Shown: positions 11,363-22,290 of the stretch, in pieces
Numbering within the stretch: position 1 is the stretch's first letter
Layout: each line of letters opens with the position of its first letter
Source: Amborella trichopoda
Taxonomy: Eukaryota > Streptophyta > Magnoliopsida > Amborellales > Amborellaceae
Direction: 5' to 3'
Assembly: GCF_000471905.2 (NCBI RefSeq)
Contig: NW_006495648.1
Location: 71,309 to 135,308 of the forward strand
Length of the DNA stretch: 64,000 nt
Program-made: the position numbers and the translations under genes
Notes under the pieces: generated by a model
The model's database searches: none
What the model was told of the DNA's origin: nothing
What the model saw: only the letters and a program-made list of their open reading frames with translations

Positions 11363-11590
11363 TTAGGTCTTTCCCTTGCTTAGACCATTGGGGAGTGCTT
11401 TTAACGTCGTCACCCTCATTAGACGTATGCAAGGGGTATTTTAGGTCTTTCCCTTGCTTAGACAGTTTGGAAGTGCTTTTAACGTTGTCACCTTCATTGG
11501 ACGTGTACAGGGGGTCTTTTAGGTCTTTCCCTTGCTTAGACCATTGGGGAGTGCTTTTAACGTCATCACCCTCATTGGACGTGCTCTGAG
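11363..11590 (-). repeat. 78-bp in-frame coding repeat, about 3 units
   Basis: The word TTAGGTCTTTCCCTTGCTTA starts at 11363, 11441 and 11519, spacing exactly 78 bp. On the minus strand each unit encodes 26 residues: 'TSNEGDDVKSTPQW' then 'SKQGKDLKDPLH'. Copies A (about 5790-5860) and C (about 35390-35460) have a single unit at the same place, so the array was amplified in copy B only. The length is a multiple of three and keeps the frame. Confidence 0.9.
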
Positions 11591-11740
11591 GAGGAGATGA
11601 CAAAGGAGGATCGTGCCAAGGATAAAGTCCAGTAAAGTCAGCAGTGGGGGAAGGGGCCTGAGAAATTCCTGCTAACCTGGAGGTTGAGCTATCTTGTTTC
11701 TCCGATGAGCAGCTCTTGGTGCCCGTTTCCTTCTGGTTTT

Positions 11741-12142
11741 CTAAGGTGGTGTTTGATTTGTCTCATTGGGCTTATGAATAGCCCTAGCTTGGCAGACTGC
11801 TTCTTGTCTTAAGGACTTGAGTCTACTTCGCCCATGGTGGACTATCCATGGCTGAGAAGTCATGGTCGAGGGTTCAACAGAGTCTGAATCATTAATAGGA
11901 AGATCTTGTGTTGGGAGATCCTCTTGCACCAGTGGAGCAGTGGCTTGGTGATCATTTGATGAGACGTTGTAAAACGCTTGACATTCCCGCATTTTCTTTG
12001 CGAATATATCATGGAAATTGGTGCATCCCCACAAGTAGTGGGCCCATATCTGATGGTACAAGCACCAACAGTCCTCAGTCCCCTGAGCCAAGCGTTGGGG
12101 CTGCCTTGCCTGTTTCGGTGTGATTAGACCTTCCTGAAGCAT
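11741..12142 (-). pseudogene. Gag C-terminal region with zinc-knuckle-like block (copy B)
   Basis: The minus frame includes 'EGLITPKQARQPQRLAQG', 'CWCLYHQIWAHYLWGC' and 'FHDIFAKKM'. By position it corresponds to the CCHC zinc knuckle that ends gag in Tat elements. The Cys and His residues are only partly kept, with spacing altered in both this copy and copy C (35605-36096, 'HWYLYHQIW..LSKCFSFHD'). It is followed by a basic stretch and the 78-bp repeats. Nucleic-acid binding is inferred from position only. Confidence 0.55.
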
Positions 12143-12439
12143 TATAACAAAGAAGGCGTGAAGGATGTCAGGGGCTTTGTCTTCCTCTTGGATGGTTACT
12201 GCATGGGAGGCTTCTGTTGCCCCAAATGCCTTCTTTAAGTGCTTAAGCTTTATCTTACCCTTCTGAATCAGGGTCTCAATGATATCTTTTAGCGTGAAGT
12301 AGTCATTTGTGGGGTGATTGATCCTGCGATGATAGGCACAATAATTTTCCTAAGTATCGAGCCCAGCTTATTCAGGGAACTTGTCTTCTAGAAGTTCGAC
12401 CATATTTTGTTCCAATAATAACCGTAACAGTGCAGGGAC

Positions 12440-13731
12440 TCATTCCTTCTCAATAGGGTAGACCTTGTTCCTAAGCCTGGTGAAATAATCATCCCGATTA
12501 AGAGTCACTGGTAGGGGTACTTGGTTGTACAACTGTTGTTGCTTAGCTGTCTGAGGAGTCATCTTTACTGTGCTCACCCCTTTGGAGAGGTCCAAAGTTT
12601 GGGAGGGAGCCTTCATCGGATCAGTGACTGTGATGGTTGCACTGATCACTCCTTGTTGGATGCCCCTGGTGTTAGACCGAGAGCTACCATTGCCCTGGTT
12701 GTTCCCCGAGCTTGCAGAAGGCTGTCGTGACCCACCGTGGTGGTGTGATAGACTTTCTATGCGGACTGATTTAGAAATCAGCTTTAACATGGAAGTCAAA
12801 TTAGAGACCTCGACGTGTAGAGAAATTTTAGGTCGCATGTTCTGCACACAAGTTTCGCTTGCTTCCTTTTCAAGCATGGGATCGGGATGGCGAGCAGCTA
12901 AATTTCTCCATCTTGATATGAACTGGTCTACGAGCTCAATAGGGTCTTGAGTTAGGGTGAGAAGCTCGATGGTTTGAACCTCTCTCTCGACCTCATGGAA
13001 ATGCCGGTGGAACAACTTCTCCATTTCCTCCCAAGTATGCACTAAGTTTGGGGGAAGTCGAGCATGCCACTGAAAAGCTGGGCCGTTAAGGGTTTCAACA
13101 AACTGACAGAGAAGGAGTCTCCCATCAGCCGTTGTTTCTTGACATGCTGCTTGGAAGTGGGCGATATGCTGATTCAAGACGTGGTTCCGTTGAATAGGGG
13201 AAACTTCCCTTTCTTGTAATCTGAGGGAAACAGGACCTGGTCAATGTATGAAGGGTACGGCATTTGATAAGGCATTGCATCCTGTATCCCCGAAATTTGC
13301 ATGTTCTTCAAGCTATGGGTCACCATAGCATCTATGTATGCCTGTGAGACAGGGTGGGCGACAAAATTGTTTAGTGAGGTAGAGGAAAGGGGAGGTGCAC
13401 CATCTGAGTGGTGGGAATTGACATCATGGTTAGCCGATTGTCGTGCAGCGTCTATACGATCAATCTTCTCCATCATTGCGTGCACCATATCTTCAAACTT
13501 GTTCATGCAGTCTTCCTGCGAGTCAGGCTCGTCTATAACCATCACGCTGACTGTTTCTCTAGAGAGGTCATCCTTAGTTGCAGTTGAGGGCTTCTGAACT
13601 TGACGGGTGGCATGCCGCAGATCGGTCAGTAGGGTGCCAGCATGCACTGACTGAACTCGACTTTTGTATGTCGATCGCATGAGGACCGGTTCTCGACGGT
13701 CTTGGCCGTGGCTGCTAAGGGGATGGTTCAT
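12440..13731 (-). pseudogene. Tat-type Ty3/gypsy gag, copy B
   Basis: Two minus frames meet at 13174-13177 through a frameshift. The N-terminal part (13174-13731) has an acidic region, 'MMEKIDRIDAARQSANHDVN' and 'YPSYIDQVLFPSDYKKGKF'. The C-terminal part (12440-13177) has 'HFQAACQETTADGRLLLCQF', 'FQWHARLPPNLVHTWEEMEK', 'LFHRHFHEVEREVQTIELL' and 'FISRWRNLAARHPDPMLEKE'. These are the retrotransposon capsid motifs of Tat elements. It is the best preserved of the three gag copies and lies in the right order between the primer-binding site (15102) and pol (10400-8163). Confidence 0.85.
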
Positions 13732-13939
13732 CTTCTATAACACTAACCACAGTGCAAAGCTCATGGAGCTTTTCTTCAGATTTCGACGTCTGAAGAGGGT
13801 AGAAGAGGTTCAGGCGAAGAGGGTCATTAGAGCTGGTTACCCCGACCGCCTTGGTCACTTGCTTGGTGAGACATCGCCGATCCCTATTGCATTTAGCTTT
13901 GAGGTTTTGATGGACCTCACGCCAAAACTATGATCGGGC

Positions 13940-15100
13940 CTACGACCAGTCAGCTCTTCTTGCACAAGAGAGGGCTGTCTCCATCAGGTGCCGCAAAGGA
14001 TGAGGGCCAGGGACTGGAGTCAACTTGGGCCGAGGAGGATGAAGGATTTGATATTCCATAAGGTCTTTGCCCTGAGCTCTCTTGTGGGCTCCAGAGAAGC
14101 GACCAAAATGACGAGGCAGGTTCAGGATGGTGCTCTTGGGGAAGGTCTTTGAGTACCATGGCTGAAGGTGCTTGCTCGAAGAAGGAGAAGCAGGCAAGAG
14201 CAGGGTTGACCCATGAGAACGCCTGAGTAGAGGGTGAGGGACTGTCTGAAGTGGTAACACGTGTGCACCCCTTAAAGAAGGATCAAATATGACCTTGGAG
14301 TCAGCTCGGGCTCGAGCAAGTGTCTGCAAGAGAACAGGTGGAGGCCTGCCCCTTATAGGGTGTGCTTGTGTGTGCTGAGTAGGAGGACAAGAAGGTCATC
14401 TCCTGTATACTCGGGTTGGCGTAGGAATGGCGTTAGCTCGAGCAGTAAGATGCATATGAGCAGTGTGTACAGGACCTGGCCCTGCGAGGTCCAATCCTGA
14501 GTGCTGACTCGAGCTAAAATAGGGGTTGCCTCCTCGATGTGGCCCGAGTGGGTGACACACAAGCCTTATGGTGTGAGAGAGGGGTGGAGGCTGCAAGGTC
14601 TCCTCCTCGATGTGTTGAGCCTCTAGGGATAGATACTTGTGGTGATGCTGAAATGTAGGGAGTAGCCTTGCAGCAACCCTCAGGAGTAATGGAAACTTGT
14701 TTGCCTTTTGCAGAGAGGGACTAGGCCGCCTTTTGGTATACCTCAGCAATACGACCGACAAGTGGCTTGCCGATGGCAGGGTGGATGTTGTGTGCTGTAA
14801 CAGATGTGTCGCCGATTCAAGGCACCTTGGTGGAGGTTCCACCAGAGAGAGGAGATGGGGAGTTAGAGACTTTTAGGTCCCTCCTCACACCAATCCAGGT
14901 TAAGACCTGTGATCTTTTCTCAAAAGAAGGGTTGGGAACAAAGTTAGAGGAACTTGTTCCTTGGGAACACTCACGAATGCGGGGATAAGAAAATCCCCTA
15001 TCCGAATGAATGGGTTAAAGAACCCAACAGCCATATGTGCAAACACAGAAAATAAAAGAGAAACTTAGCCAAACAAGTACTATCCAACTAAGGGGTAATA
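13940..15100 (-). other. 5' leader of the Tat element (non-conserved coding)
   Basis: This region lies between gag B and the primer-binding site. Open frames on the minus strand (14396-14842, 13940-14329) are Pro/Ser/Leu/His rich and broken. A similar region occurs upstream of gag C (about 37870-38830), with shared words such as 'GTCTCCTCCTCG' and 'CTGCAGAAGGCAAACAAG'-like stretches. It is part of the element but shows no recognisable domain. Long leaders before gag are usual in Tat/Ogre elements. Confidence 0.5.
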
Positions 15101-15101
15101 A

Positions 15102-15121
15102 GTCCCCAGTGGAGTTGCCAA
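15102..15121 (-). promoter_or_regulatory. Primer-binding site of the minus-strand Tat element
   Basis: Minus-strand sequence TTGGCAACTCCACTGGGGAC lies 2 nt inside the LTR end (..TAACCA|GC). A TGG-starting, CTCCACTGGGGA-type site is known from Tat/Ogre elements, where it has been assigned to tRNA-Arg (from memory). It marks L2 as a 5' LTR and gives the direction of the element. Confidence 0.7.
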
Positions 15122-15123
15122 GC

Positions 15124-18100
15124 TGGTTAGGTGCCTCGATCTCGCCCTTCGGATCAGAATGATTGGGCGGCACTCGTCTCAGGTTTTAGTGAGACCCGAG
15201 ACTTTTTGAGATCGCTCTCTCAGGAACCTCGTTTGAGAACAATGACAGATAATACCAACCAACGATAGAGGAATTTAAGGTGGGTTCGGGACTTACTCGG
15301 GCTGGCTCTTGTGGGCTCCCTCTTAGATCATGAAGAAAGCCGTCCAGTAGTAAAACAGGTTCGAAATCGCCTCCCTTGGCTTGTATTCTCCTATATTTGC
15401 AATCACACACATATGGCAAATGTTACAAGACAGGTGGGTCAAGGGACCACACCTTACCTTCTGGTGAATGTACATAAGCATGCACATTCAAAGGATGAGA
15501 GGAATGGGAAAATGAAGATTGGGCTAAGAAGAATTCGATCGAGTGGTGAGATCGACACAATGACCTGACTAGTAGGTAATTGACCTGTCGTAATAGTAAA
15601 ATGGGCTCGGTAGCTCAGACCGGCTCAACACAGTTACTACTAGACGATTGTACCAATACCGACTAGCTAAACATAATGACTTGTTTGTCGTGACAATAAA
15701 ACGCGCACAGTAACTATGACCGGCACAATCAACATTACAATTAAACGACAAGACTACTATGGAATGTCAATCTCAACCATTCTTGATCAAAGGATAAAGT
15801 AATAGAAAGAAGAGAGATAAGAGAGAGAAAGAAAAGAAGAGAGAGAGATGAGGAGAGAGAAAAGAAGAAGATAAAGAAAAAGAAACATAATAAGATAGAA
15901 AACCATGAGAGAAAAAGAAGAGAGAGAATGGAAGAAAAGGAGGAGGAGGACACAGACAGGAATGAGAGGAGAGGGAAAACTCAGGCGACGATGGCTTCCG
16001 CCGGCTGTGAAATAAAGAAAGAGGAGAGAGAAATCATGCAGGCAGCAAAGGGCATGCGTCAGCTGTGTCATAAGAAAGAGGAGAGGGAAAGCTCAGTTGG
16101 CGATGGCTCCCACTGGCTGTGAAAGAAGATAAGAAAGAGGGAGAAAACCCAGCCGGCGATAGGCTTGCGCCAGCTGAGACAAAAGAGAAGAAAAAGAGAG
16201 GAACCCAGTCGGCGCTAGGCTTGTGCCGGTTGTGACAGAAGAGAAGAAAGAGATAGAAAACCCATTCGACACTAGGCCTGCGCTGGTTGTGACAGAAGAG
16301 AAGAAAGAGAAAGAAAACCCAATCAGCGATAGGCTCGCACCAGTTGTGCAGAAAGTGCAGAAAAAGAGACGAACTCAACCGGCACTCGCCTTGCGCCAGT
16401 TGTGACAGAACAGAAGAGAAGAGAAGAGAGAGAGAGAAACCCGATCGGCAATAGGCTTGCCGGTTGTGATAGAAGAGAACAAAGAGAGAAAACCCAACCG
16501 ACGATAGGCTTGCGCCTGTTGTGACAAAGAGAAAAAAGAGAGAGAAAACCTGGCCGGCGCTAAGCTTACATCTGTTGTGACAAAAGAGAAGAAAGAGAGA
16601 GAAAACCCAACCTGCAATAGGCTTGTGCTGACTGTGCCGAAGGAGAAGGAAGGAATCCCACCAGGCGATAGGTTTGCCATGCATAAATGGAGAAAGAGAA
16701 GCAGAGAATGAGGGACATGATAGACCACAAGAGGAAGAGAGAAAGAGATAAAGATGAAAAGAAGAGAGAAAGAAAGACAAAGATGTGAAAAGAGGAGAGA
16801 GAGAGAAAGAGATGAGAAAAGAGAAGAGAGAAAGAAGGGAGAAGAGAGAAAAGAGGAGAGAGAAAAAGGGAAAAGATGAGAGAGAAATTTACCTTACTGA
16901 AAGGTACCAGCCCTTTTCTTCTCTCTCCTCTCTCTCTCTCCAATACGCACACACGAACTCAAGCAAAAAGTGAAATTTTATTGAGTCAATGAAAGTTGAA
17001 CTGAAGGTTTTACAATGAAGCATTGCATGTTTATATAGAATTAAGCCCAAACATGGGTGAATGCCCAAAAACTACCTAAAATAGAAGATAATTACAATTT
17101 AATTGAATTAAAAGAAATTCTAAAAATGGGTACAAAAGGACTGTTTTGCCCCTGCCTAACAATGCGTAGAATTTCAGAACAGTCCCTGCTGTTTCTCGAG
17201 AACTTACGTAATACCCGTTTGATTGAAAGATGATTGTTTTCTTGTAGGGCTCAGCATGGCAAACGATTTGATAACAATTTCGAGCTATGAATCATGTTTT
17301 TGAGCCATGATCATGAGACTTAAATTTTGGATGAATCTTGAAAGCTTTGGATCGATTGTGTGCTCCTTCTTTGATGGTTTTGTTCCATTTCTTCGTTGAA
17401 CCACACTAAGCATATCGTCACGATCATGTTGCAACAAGCGCTGCTTGATTTCGTGTCCAGATGAAGATTTTGTCGTCTTGAGTTTTTTGTCGGAATCTCG
17501 AAATCAGGCGACCAAAATTTACAGCAGCTTCGATGCCTCCATGTGTGAAATCCAACCATTCATCGTACGTGACGTTCGGACCAGAGATAGCCTCAAACCT
17601 TACGCACATAATGCAATTGATTACATGTCAATCGGGTACGCGAGCACCATGATTTGGCCGCTCGAGTGAGGCGAGCTACTATAGATTTTTCTGCAATTTT
17701 CTTCACGGATCAACAACTTCTTTCTAGTTTTTCCCCCTTCTTGGGAATCATCACGGGGCTTACCACCTATCGAAACGCTCATCTTGATGAGATGAACAAG
17801 CTCACAAAATTTAAGAGCGATCCGACTTGAAACGAGTGAGATATAGACCCTGAAACGTCACTACCCATGACTGTGCAAACAGCCACTTTTAATGGTGTTT
17901 TGGTGCAGGGTGGCCACACGGGAATCATGTGCAGCCCACCCCTTTTCGGTATTTTACCCATAACTTTGTCTTGGAGTACCCGATTAAGCTGAAACTTGCC
18001 CAATAAGGTTTTTGACCATTTCAGATCCAATGGCGGTGGTCTCACAGCTGTTTAACACACTGAAAATATAGTTCTAGTTACAGGGTCTATTTCAGGGTGC

Positions 18101-18321
18101 TAGAGGCCAATTTTTCCAAAATTATTTCTTTGTGTTCACTGCTTTAGACATATCTGATCACGACAAAACTTAGTAAGTGGCCTTTTGGAGTGCTTATGAA
18201 GATCTGGATTAGTTTTGGGGCAATTTTGAGACTGTCAAAATTTTCACTATTCCGTAGGCTTATTAACTTGCTTCCTCTTTATTCGGCATCAGGGACTAAG
18301 GTACTGAAAAATGCATTCAAA
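15124..18321 (-). mobile_element. 5' LTR L2 of the Tat element (about 3.2 kb)
   Basis: It begins TGGTTAGGTGCCTCGATC beside the primer-binding site. Parts in order: 15124-15980 conserved terminal region, 15985-16680 minisatellite, 16690-16965 GA/CT-rich region with 'ACCTTACTGAAAGGTACCAG', and 16965-18321 an AT-richer region also present in L1 (2285-3350) and in reverse in L3 (39195-40500). Because three copies share this whole composite, I read it as one long LTR. Its high end is lost where gag sequence of the plus-strand chromovirus starts (about 18300-18325). The ORFs inside are non-coding noise. Confidence 0.65.
15985..16680. repeat. 57-bp minisatellite in L2, about 12 units
   Basis: Units read 'GGCGATAGGCTTGCGCCAGT' then 'TGTGACAGAAGAGAAGAAAG' then 'AGAGAGAAAACCCAACC' with small indels. 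The same family as the arrays at 1-715 and 1865-2250. The reverse-strand translation is an unbroken Ser/Leu/Phe-rich repeat only because the unit length is near a multiple of three. Confidence 0.85.
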
Positions 18322-18840
18322 CACTTTTATGATAAATATTTCCTGTAATCGATAAAGAAAATGAAAGAGGTAGAATTCATAGAGCTGCAACATGGAAATA
18401 TGTCTGTTGAGCAATATGCAGCGAAGTTTGCTTAACTCTACAGATATGCGCCACATATTATTAATTCTGAGGCGCGAAAGACTAGTAAATTTGAGAGGGG
18501 CCTTCGGCCCGATATAAGGGGAAGGATTATTGCAGCAAACTTCAAGACCTTCTCCCTGTTGGTAGACCTGACCCTACAGATAGAGGGAGATTGTGACGAC
18601 TTTCGAGCAGGAAGAGATGGAAGGTTGGGTGTCGCCCTGTCTAGAAGTTTTAAAAAAAAGGCACAACCACCTACAAGGAGAGAGTTGAAGGGAAGAAACA
18701 ATCAAGGTGGTGTCAGGATCCTGAGGGTTGTTGCATATGATGTAAGGGGCAACCGACGCCCAGTCTGCCCTCACTGTGGTTTGGGAAATCATACGGTGGC
18801 TGAGTGCTTCAGGAAGACCAGGACCTACTTTTGATATGGT
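18290..18840 (+). pseudogene. Chromovirus (Tekay/Del-type) gag, 5'-truncated
   Basis: Plus-strand reading shows 'AFKHFYDKYFP' near 18310, a frame change, then 'MKEVEFIELQHGNMSVEQYA' near 18360-18420, 'FERGLRPDIRGRI' near 18490 and a CCHC zinc knuckle 'CPHCGLGNHTVAEC' at 18766-18807. A second knuckle follows ('YGKLGHLVKDCP', about 18835-18870) but lacks its first Cys residues and contains a stop. The matrix and first half of capsid are missing, because the element starts abruptly at the end of LTR L2. It leads into protease and RT in one direction. Confidence 0.8.
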
Positions 18841-18974
18841 AAATTGGGCCATCTAGTGAAAGATTGCCCCGCCAGTGGACCAGAGGACCGACCATGGACT
18901 CAATGGGGGGTGTTCGCTCTGACCGAGAGAGGCCAAGGCGCCAACCTCTGTTATTCGAGGTACGCTTTCTGTAT

Positions 18975-19300
18975 GTGGAATTGAAGCAAAGTTTTAGTTG
19001 ATCTTGGTTCTTCCCATTCATTTGTTGCACCGCACTTTGCATGTCACTTGAATGTTAAGCTTGTACAACTTGTTTGGAATTTGGTAGTATCTACGCCTAT
19101 AGGAGAATCAATAGAAACTTATTTAATGTATAAGCAGTGTGGGGTTGTGATTGAAGGACATTTGTTACCTATAGATTTGATACTTTTAGATGTTCAAGAC
19201 TTTGATATTATTTTGGGTATGGATTGGTTGTCTATTCACTATGCCACAATGAACTGTTTTGATAAGATTGTAACTTTTAGACGCCCGAGTCAACCTTAAC
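18975..19300 (+). pseudogene. Chromovirus aspartic protease
   Basis: The frame reads 'VLVDLGSSHSFVAPHFA' near 18995-19040, then 'VVIEGHLLPIDLILLDVQDF' and 'DIILGMDWLSIHYATMNC', the typical flap and C-terminal motifs of Ty3/gypsy protease. The catalytic triad should be D-[ST]-G; here it is D-L-G, so the enzyme is probably inactive. It normally cuts the Gag-Pol polyprotein. It sits between the zinc knuckle and RT as expected. Confidence 0.75.
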
Positions 19301-19436
19301 TATATTTTAAGGGCATTAAGGATGTTTCTCCTTTACACATCATCTGAGCCCTTCAGCAAAAGATGTGTTGGATACTTGGCTTATGTAGTAGAAAATCAAG
19401 GTGATCAGTTTAAATTAGAAGAGATACCGATGGTGA

Positions 19437-20380
19437 GAGAATATCTAGAGGTCTTCCCTGAAAAGTTAACTTCTCTGCCCCAAGTTAGAGAGACTGAATT
19501 TGAAATAGAGGTGACCCCTGGTACTACTCCTATTTCTAAAGCCCCATATAGGATGGTCCCAGCTGAATTAAAATAATTGAAGGAGCAATTACAGGAATTA
19601 CTGGATAAGGGGTTCATCGGACCTAGTGTGTCACCATGTGGCACACCAGTTTTATTTGTGAAGAAGAAAGATGGGTCTTTGAGGTTATGCATTGATTATA
19701 GGCAATTGAATCAGGTTACAGTAAAGAATAAATACCCGTTGCTTAGAATTGATAACTTATTTGATCAACTGCAAGGGGCCCAAGTATTTTCTAAGATTAA
19801 CCTCCTGTCCGGGTACCGCCAATTACGTGTTAAGGAAGAGGATATCTCCAAGACTGTGTTTAGGACTCATTACTGCCATTACAAGTTCTTAGTCATGCCT
19901 TTTGGATTGATGAATGCCCCGGTTGTGTTTATGGATCTGATGAACAGAGTCTTTAGGCCCTATCTGGATAACTTTGTAGTGGTATTTATTGATGATATTT
20001 TGGTGTATTCCAGGAGTCAGACAGATCATGAGCAACATTTAAGAGTGGTCCTCCAGACTCTAAGGATGGAGAAATTATATGCTAAGCTCAATAAGAGTGA
20101 GTTCCTCGGGCACATTATTTTCAAAGAAGGGGTTGCAAATGATCCTTGTAAGATTGAGGTTGTACTTAAGTGGGAAAGCCCAACGAATGTATCTGAAGTC
20201 CGTAGTTTCCTAGGACTGATAAGGTATTATAGACATTTTGTAGAGGGGTTCTTGAAGATAGCACTCCCCTTAACCCGCCTAACCCAAAAGGAAGTCAAGT
20301 TTGTGTGGTCTAATAACTGCAAGAGAAGTTTTCAGGAATTGAAGAAGAGACTAACTATAGCCCCAATACTGACCTTGCTT
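19437..20380 (+). pseudogene. Chromovirus reverse transcriptase
   Basis: Motifs in order: 'YLEVFPEKLTSLP' near 19440, 'PISKAPYRMVPAELK' then a stop at 19574, '[20 protein letters not shown]' near 19640, '[15 protein letters not shown]' near 19790, '[20 protein letters not shown]' near 19890, '[11 protein letters not shown]' near 19980, and '[19 protein letters not shown]' near 20200. In motif A the catalytic Asp is Asn (AAC at 19799-19801). Between 'LNKSE' and 'FLGHII' (about 20100) a short stretch usual in this family is absent. The Asp pair of motif C (FIDD) is intact. A 334-codon frame (19577-20581) is still open. Confidence 0.9.
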
Positions 20381-20755
20381 GAGGGAAATGAAAATTTTGT
20401 AGTTTACACTAAGGCCTCACACAAAGGGCTTGGGTGTGTATTAATGCAAAGGGAAAAGGTTATAGCCTATGCATCCCGACAATTAAAGTCGTACGAGCAA
20501 AATTATCCCACTCATGATTTGGAGTTGACGGCTGTGGTTTTCGCCCTAAAAATTTGGAGACATTATCTGTATGAAGATTAATTTAAATTTTTCACCAACC
20601 ATAACAGCCTTAAGTACTTGTTTTCTCAGAAAGAATTGAACATGAGACAGAAAATATGGATGGACTTGCTTAATGATTATGATTGTCCTATCCACTACCA
20701 CTCGAATAAGACCAATGTCATGGCGGATGCTTTAAGTAGGAAACCTATGGTGTCA
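20381..20755 (+). pseudogene. Chromovirus RNase H
   Basis: It continues the RT frame: '[19 protein letters not shown]', '[20 protein letters not shown]', '[18 protein letters not shown]', a stop at 20579-20581, then 'FTNHNSLKYLFSQKELNMRQ' and 'NVMADALSRKP'. The first catalytic Asp expected in 'VYSDAS' is Lys here ('VYTKAS') and the Asp of 'FTDH' is Asn ('FTNH'), so the enzyme is inactive. The wording of these motifs is closest to the Tekay/Del chromoviruses. Confidence 0.85.
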
Positions 20756-20899
20756 ATGGCTCACATGATGGTCCGAGAGATGAAGCTACTAGAAGATGTA
20801 GTAGAATGGCAGCCAAATCTAACCCTTGATGATGGGAAAGGAAAAATTTCATGTATAAGAATAGAGCCCCATCTCTTTCGACAAATCTGAGTAGCGTAA

Positions 20900-22250
20900 A
20901 AGGAGGATCCTTAATTCATGAAATTTTTTAAGGAAATAAAGTCGGAAGGGAAGGAGGATTTTACCTTAGGCAGTGATGAACTGTTAAGATTCAAAGGACG
21001 GATTTGGGTCCCCAACAATGAGAAGGTAAAAAGGACTATTTTGGAAGAGGCGCATCACTCCCATTATACGATACATCCAGGGAGCACGAAAATGTAGCGT
21101 AGTTTGTCTCTAAGTATTTGACATTTCAACAAGTAAAGGTTGAACATCAGAAGCCTGCTGGATAGCTACAACCCTTACATGTGTCAGAGTGGAAGTGAGA
21201 ATACATAACTATGGATTTCGTGTCTAGCTTACCTAGATCAAGTATGGGGCATGATAATATTTGGGTTATTGTGGACCGACTCACTAAAACAGCCCATTTC
21301 TTGCCAGTCCGTACTACTTATGCCATAGATAAGTTGGCCCAAGTCAACATAAAGGAGACAGTAAGACCGCATGGGGTGCCTATAAGTATTATGTCCGATA
21401 GGGACTCTAAATTTACTTAGAGGTTTTGGAGCAGCCTACAGTCAGTCATGGGGACCAAACTCGCTTTTAGTATAGCTTTCTACCCTCAAACAGACGGACA
21501 GTCATAAAGGACCATACAGACCCTGAAAGACGTGCTGAGAGCCTGTGTCACAGATTTTAAAGGGAATTGGGATAATCACTTGCCTTTAATAGAATTTTCT
21601 TATTATAACAGTTTCCATGCCAATATCCAGATGGCACCTTTTGAAGCATTGTTTGGGAGGAAGAGAAGGTCGCTTATATGTTGGGATGAGGTTGGTGAAA
21701 GGAAACTTTTGGGGTCGGAGATTGTTCAAATAACCTCAGAAAAGATCGCTCTAATTCAGGAAAGACTATGAAAAGCCCAACGTCGGTAGAAGAGTTATGC
21801 CGACAATCGGAGGAGGGACCTTGAATTTGAAGTGGGTGATCGAGTTTTCCTAAAGGTATCGCCAACTAAGAACATAATGAGATTTGGAAAAAGGGGGAAA
21901 CTAAGTCCACGATTTATTGGACCCTTTGAAATTTGAGAACGAATTGGAGTCATGGCATATCGATTAGCCCTACCACCCAAGTTGGCTAATATTCATGATG
22001 TGTTTCATGTGTCGTTATTAAGAAACTATCAGCTTGACTCATCCCACGTCCTTAAGCATGAGTCGATCCCAATTAGGGAAGATTTGACTTACGTGGAGCA
22101 GCCAATTGAGATTCTAGACAAAAGGGTTCAAGTTTTGCGCAACAAGGAGATTCCCCTGGTGCGGGTTTTATAGCAGTATTATTTGAAGGAAAAATCAACG
22201 TGGGAGCGAGAAAATGAAGTCTGGGATAAGTACCCCCATTTATTTGACTA
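20900..22250 (+). pseudogene. Chromovirus integrase with chromodomain-like tail
   Basis: Pieces in order: 'HHSHYTIHPGSTKM' of the zinc-binding domain (about 21050), 'EYITMDFVSSLP' and 'IWVIVDRLTKTAHFLPV' (21205-21310), 'SIMSDRDSKFT' followed by a stop (21390-21420), 'PQTDGQS' followed by a stop in place of the catalytic Glu (about 21500), 'VGDRVFLKVSPTK' (21835) and 'VHDVFHVSLL'-type C-terminal motif (22000). The tail 'PIEILDKRVQVLRNKEIPLV' then 'KSTWERENEVWDKYPHLF' (22100-22250) is the chromodomain-like end that steers chromovirus integration. Many stops show the gene is dead. Confidence 0.85.
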
Positions 22251-22278
22251 ACTGAAGATTTTGAAGACAAAATCTTTC

Positions 22279-22290
22279 TTAAGGGGGGGA
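22279..22290 (+). promoter_or_regulatory. Polypurine tract of the chromovirus
   Basis: TTAAGGGGGGGA directly precedes the 3' LTR start TGATGTAAGG. Such a tract primes plus-strand DNA synthesis. It confirms the plus orientation and the LTR start. Confidence 0.8.

Noticed and set aside
16034..16780. 248-codon reverse-strand ORF
   Set aside because: It covers the 57-bp minisatellite. The open frame follows from the unit length, and the translation is a Phe/Leu/Ser repeat.
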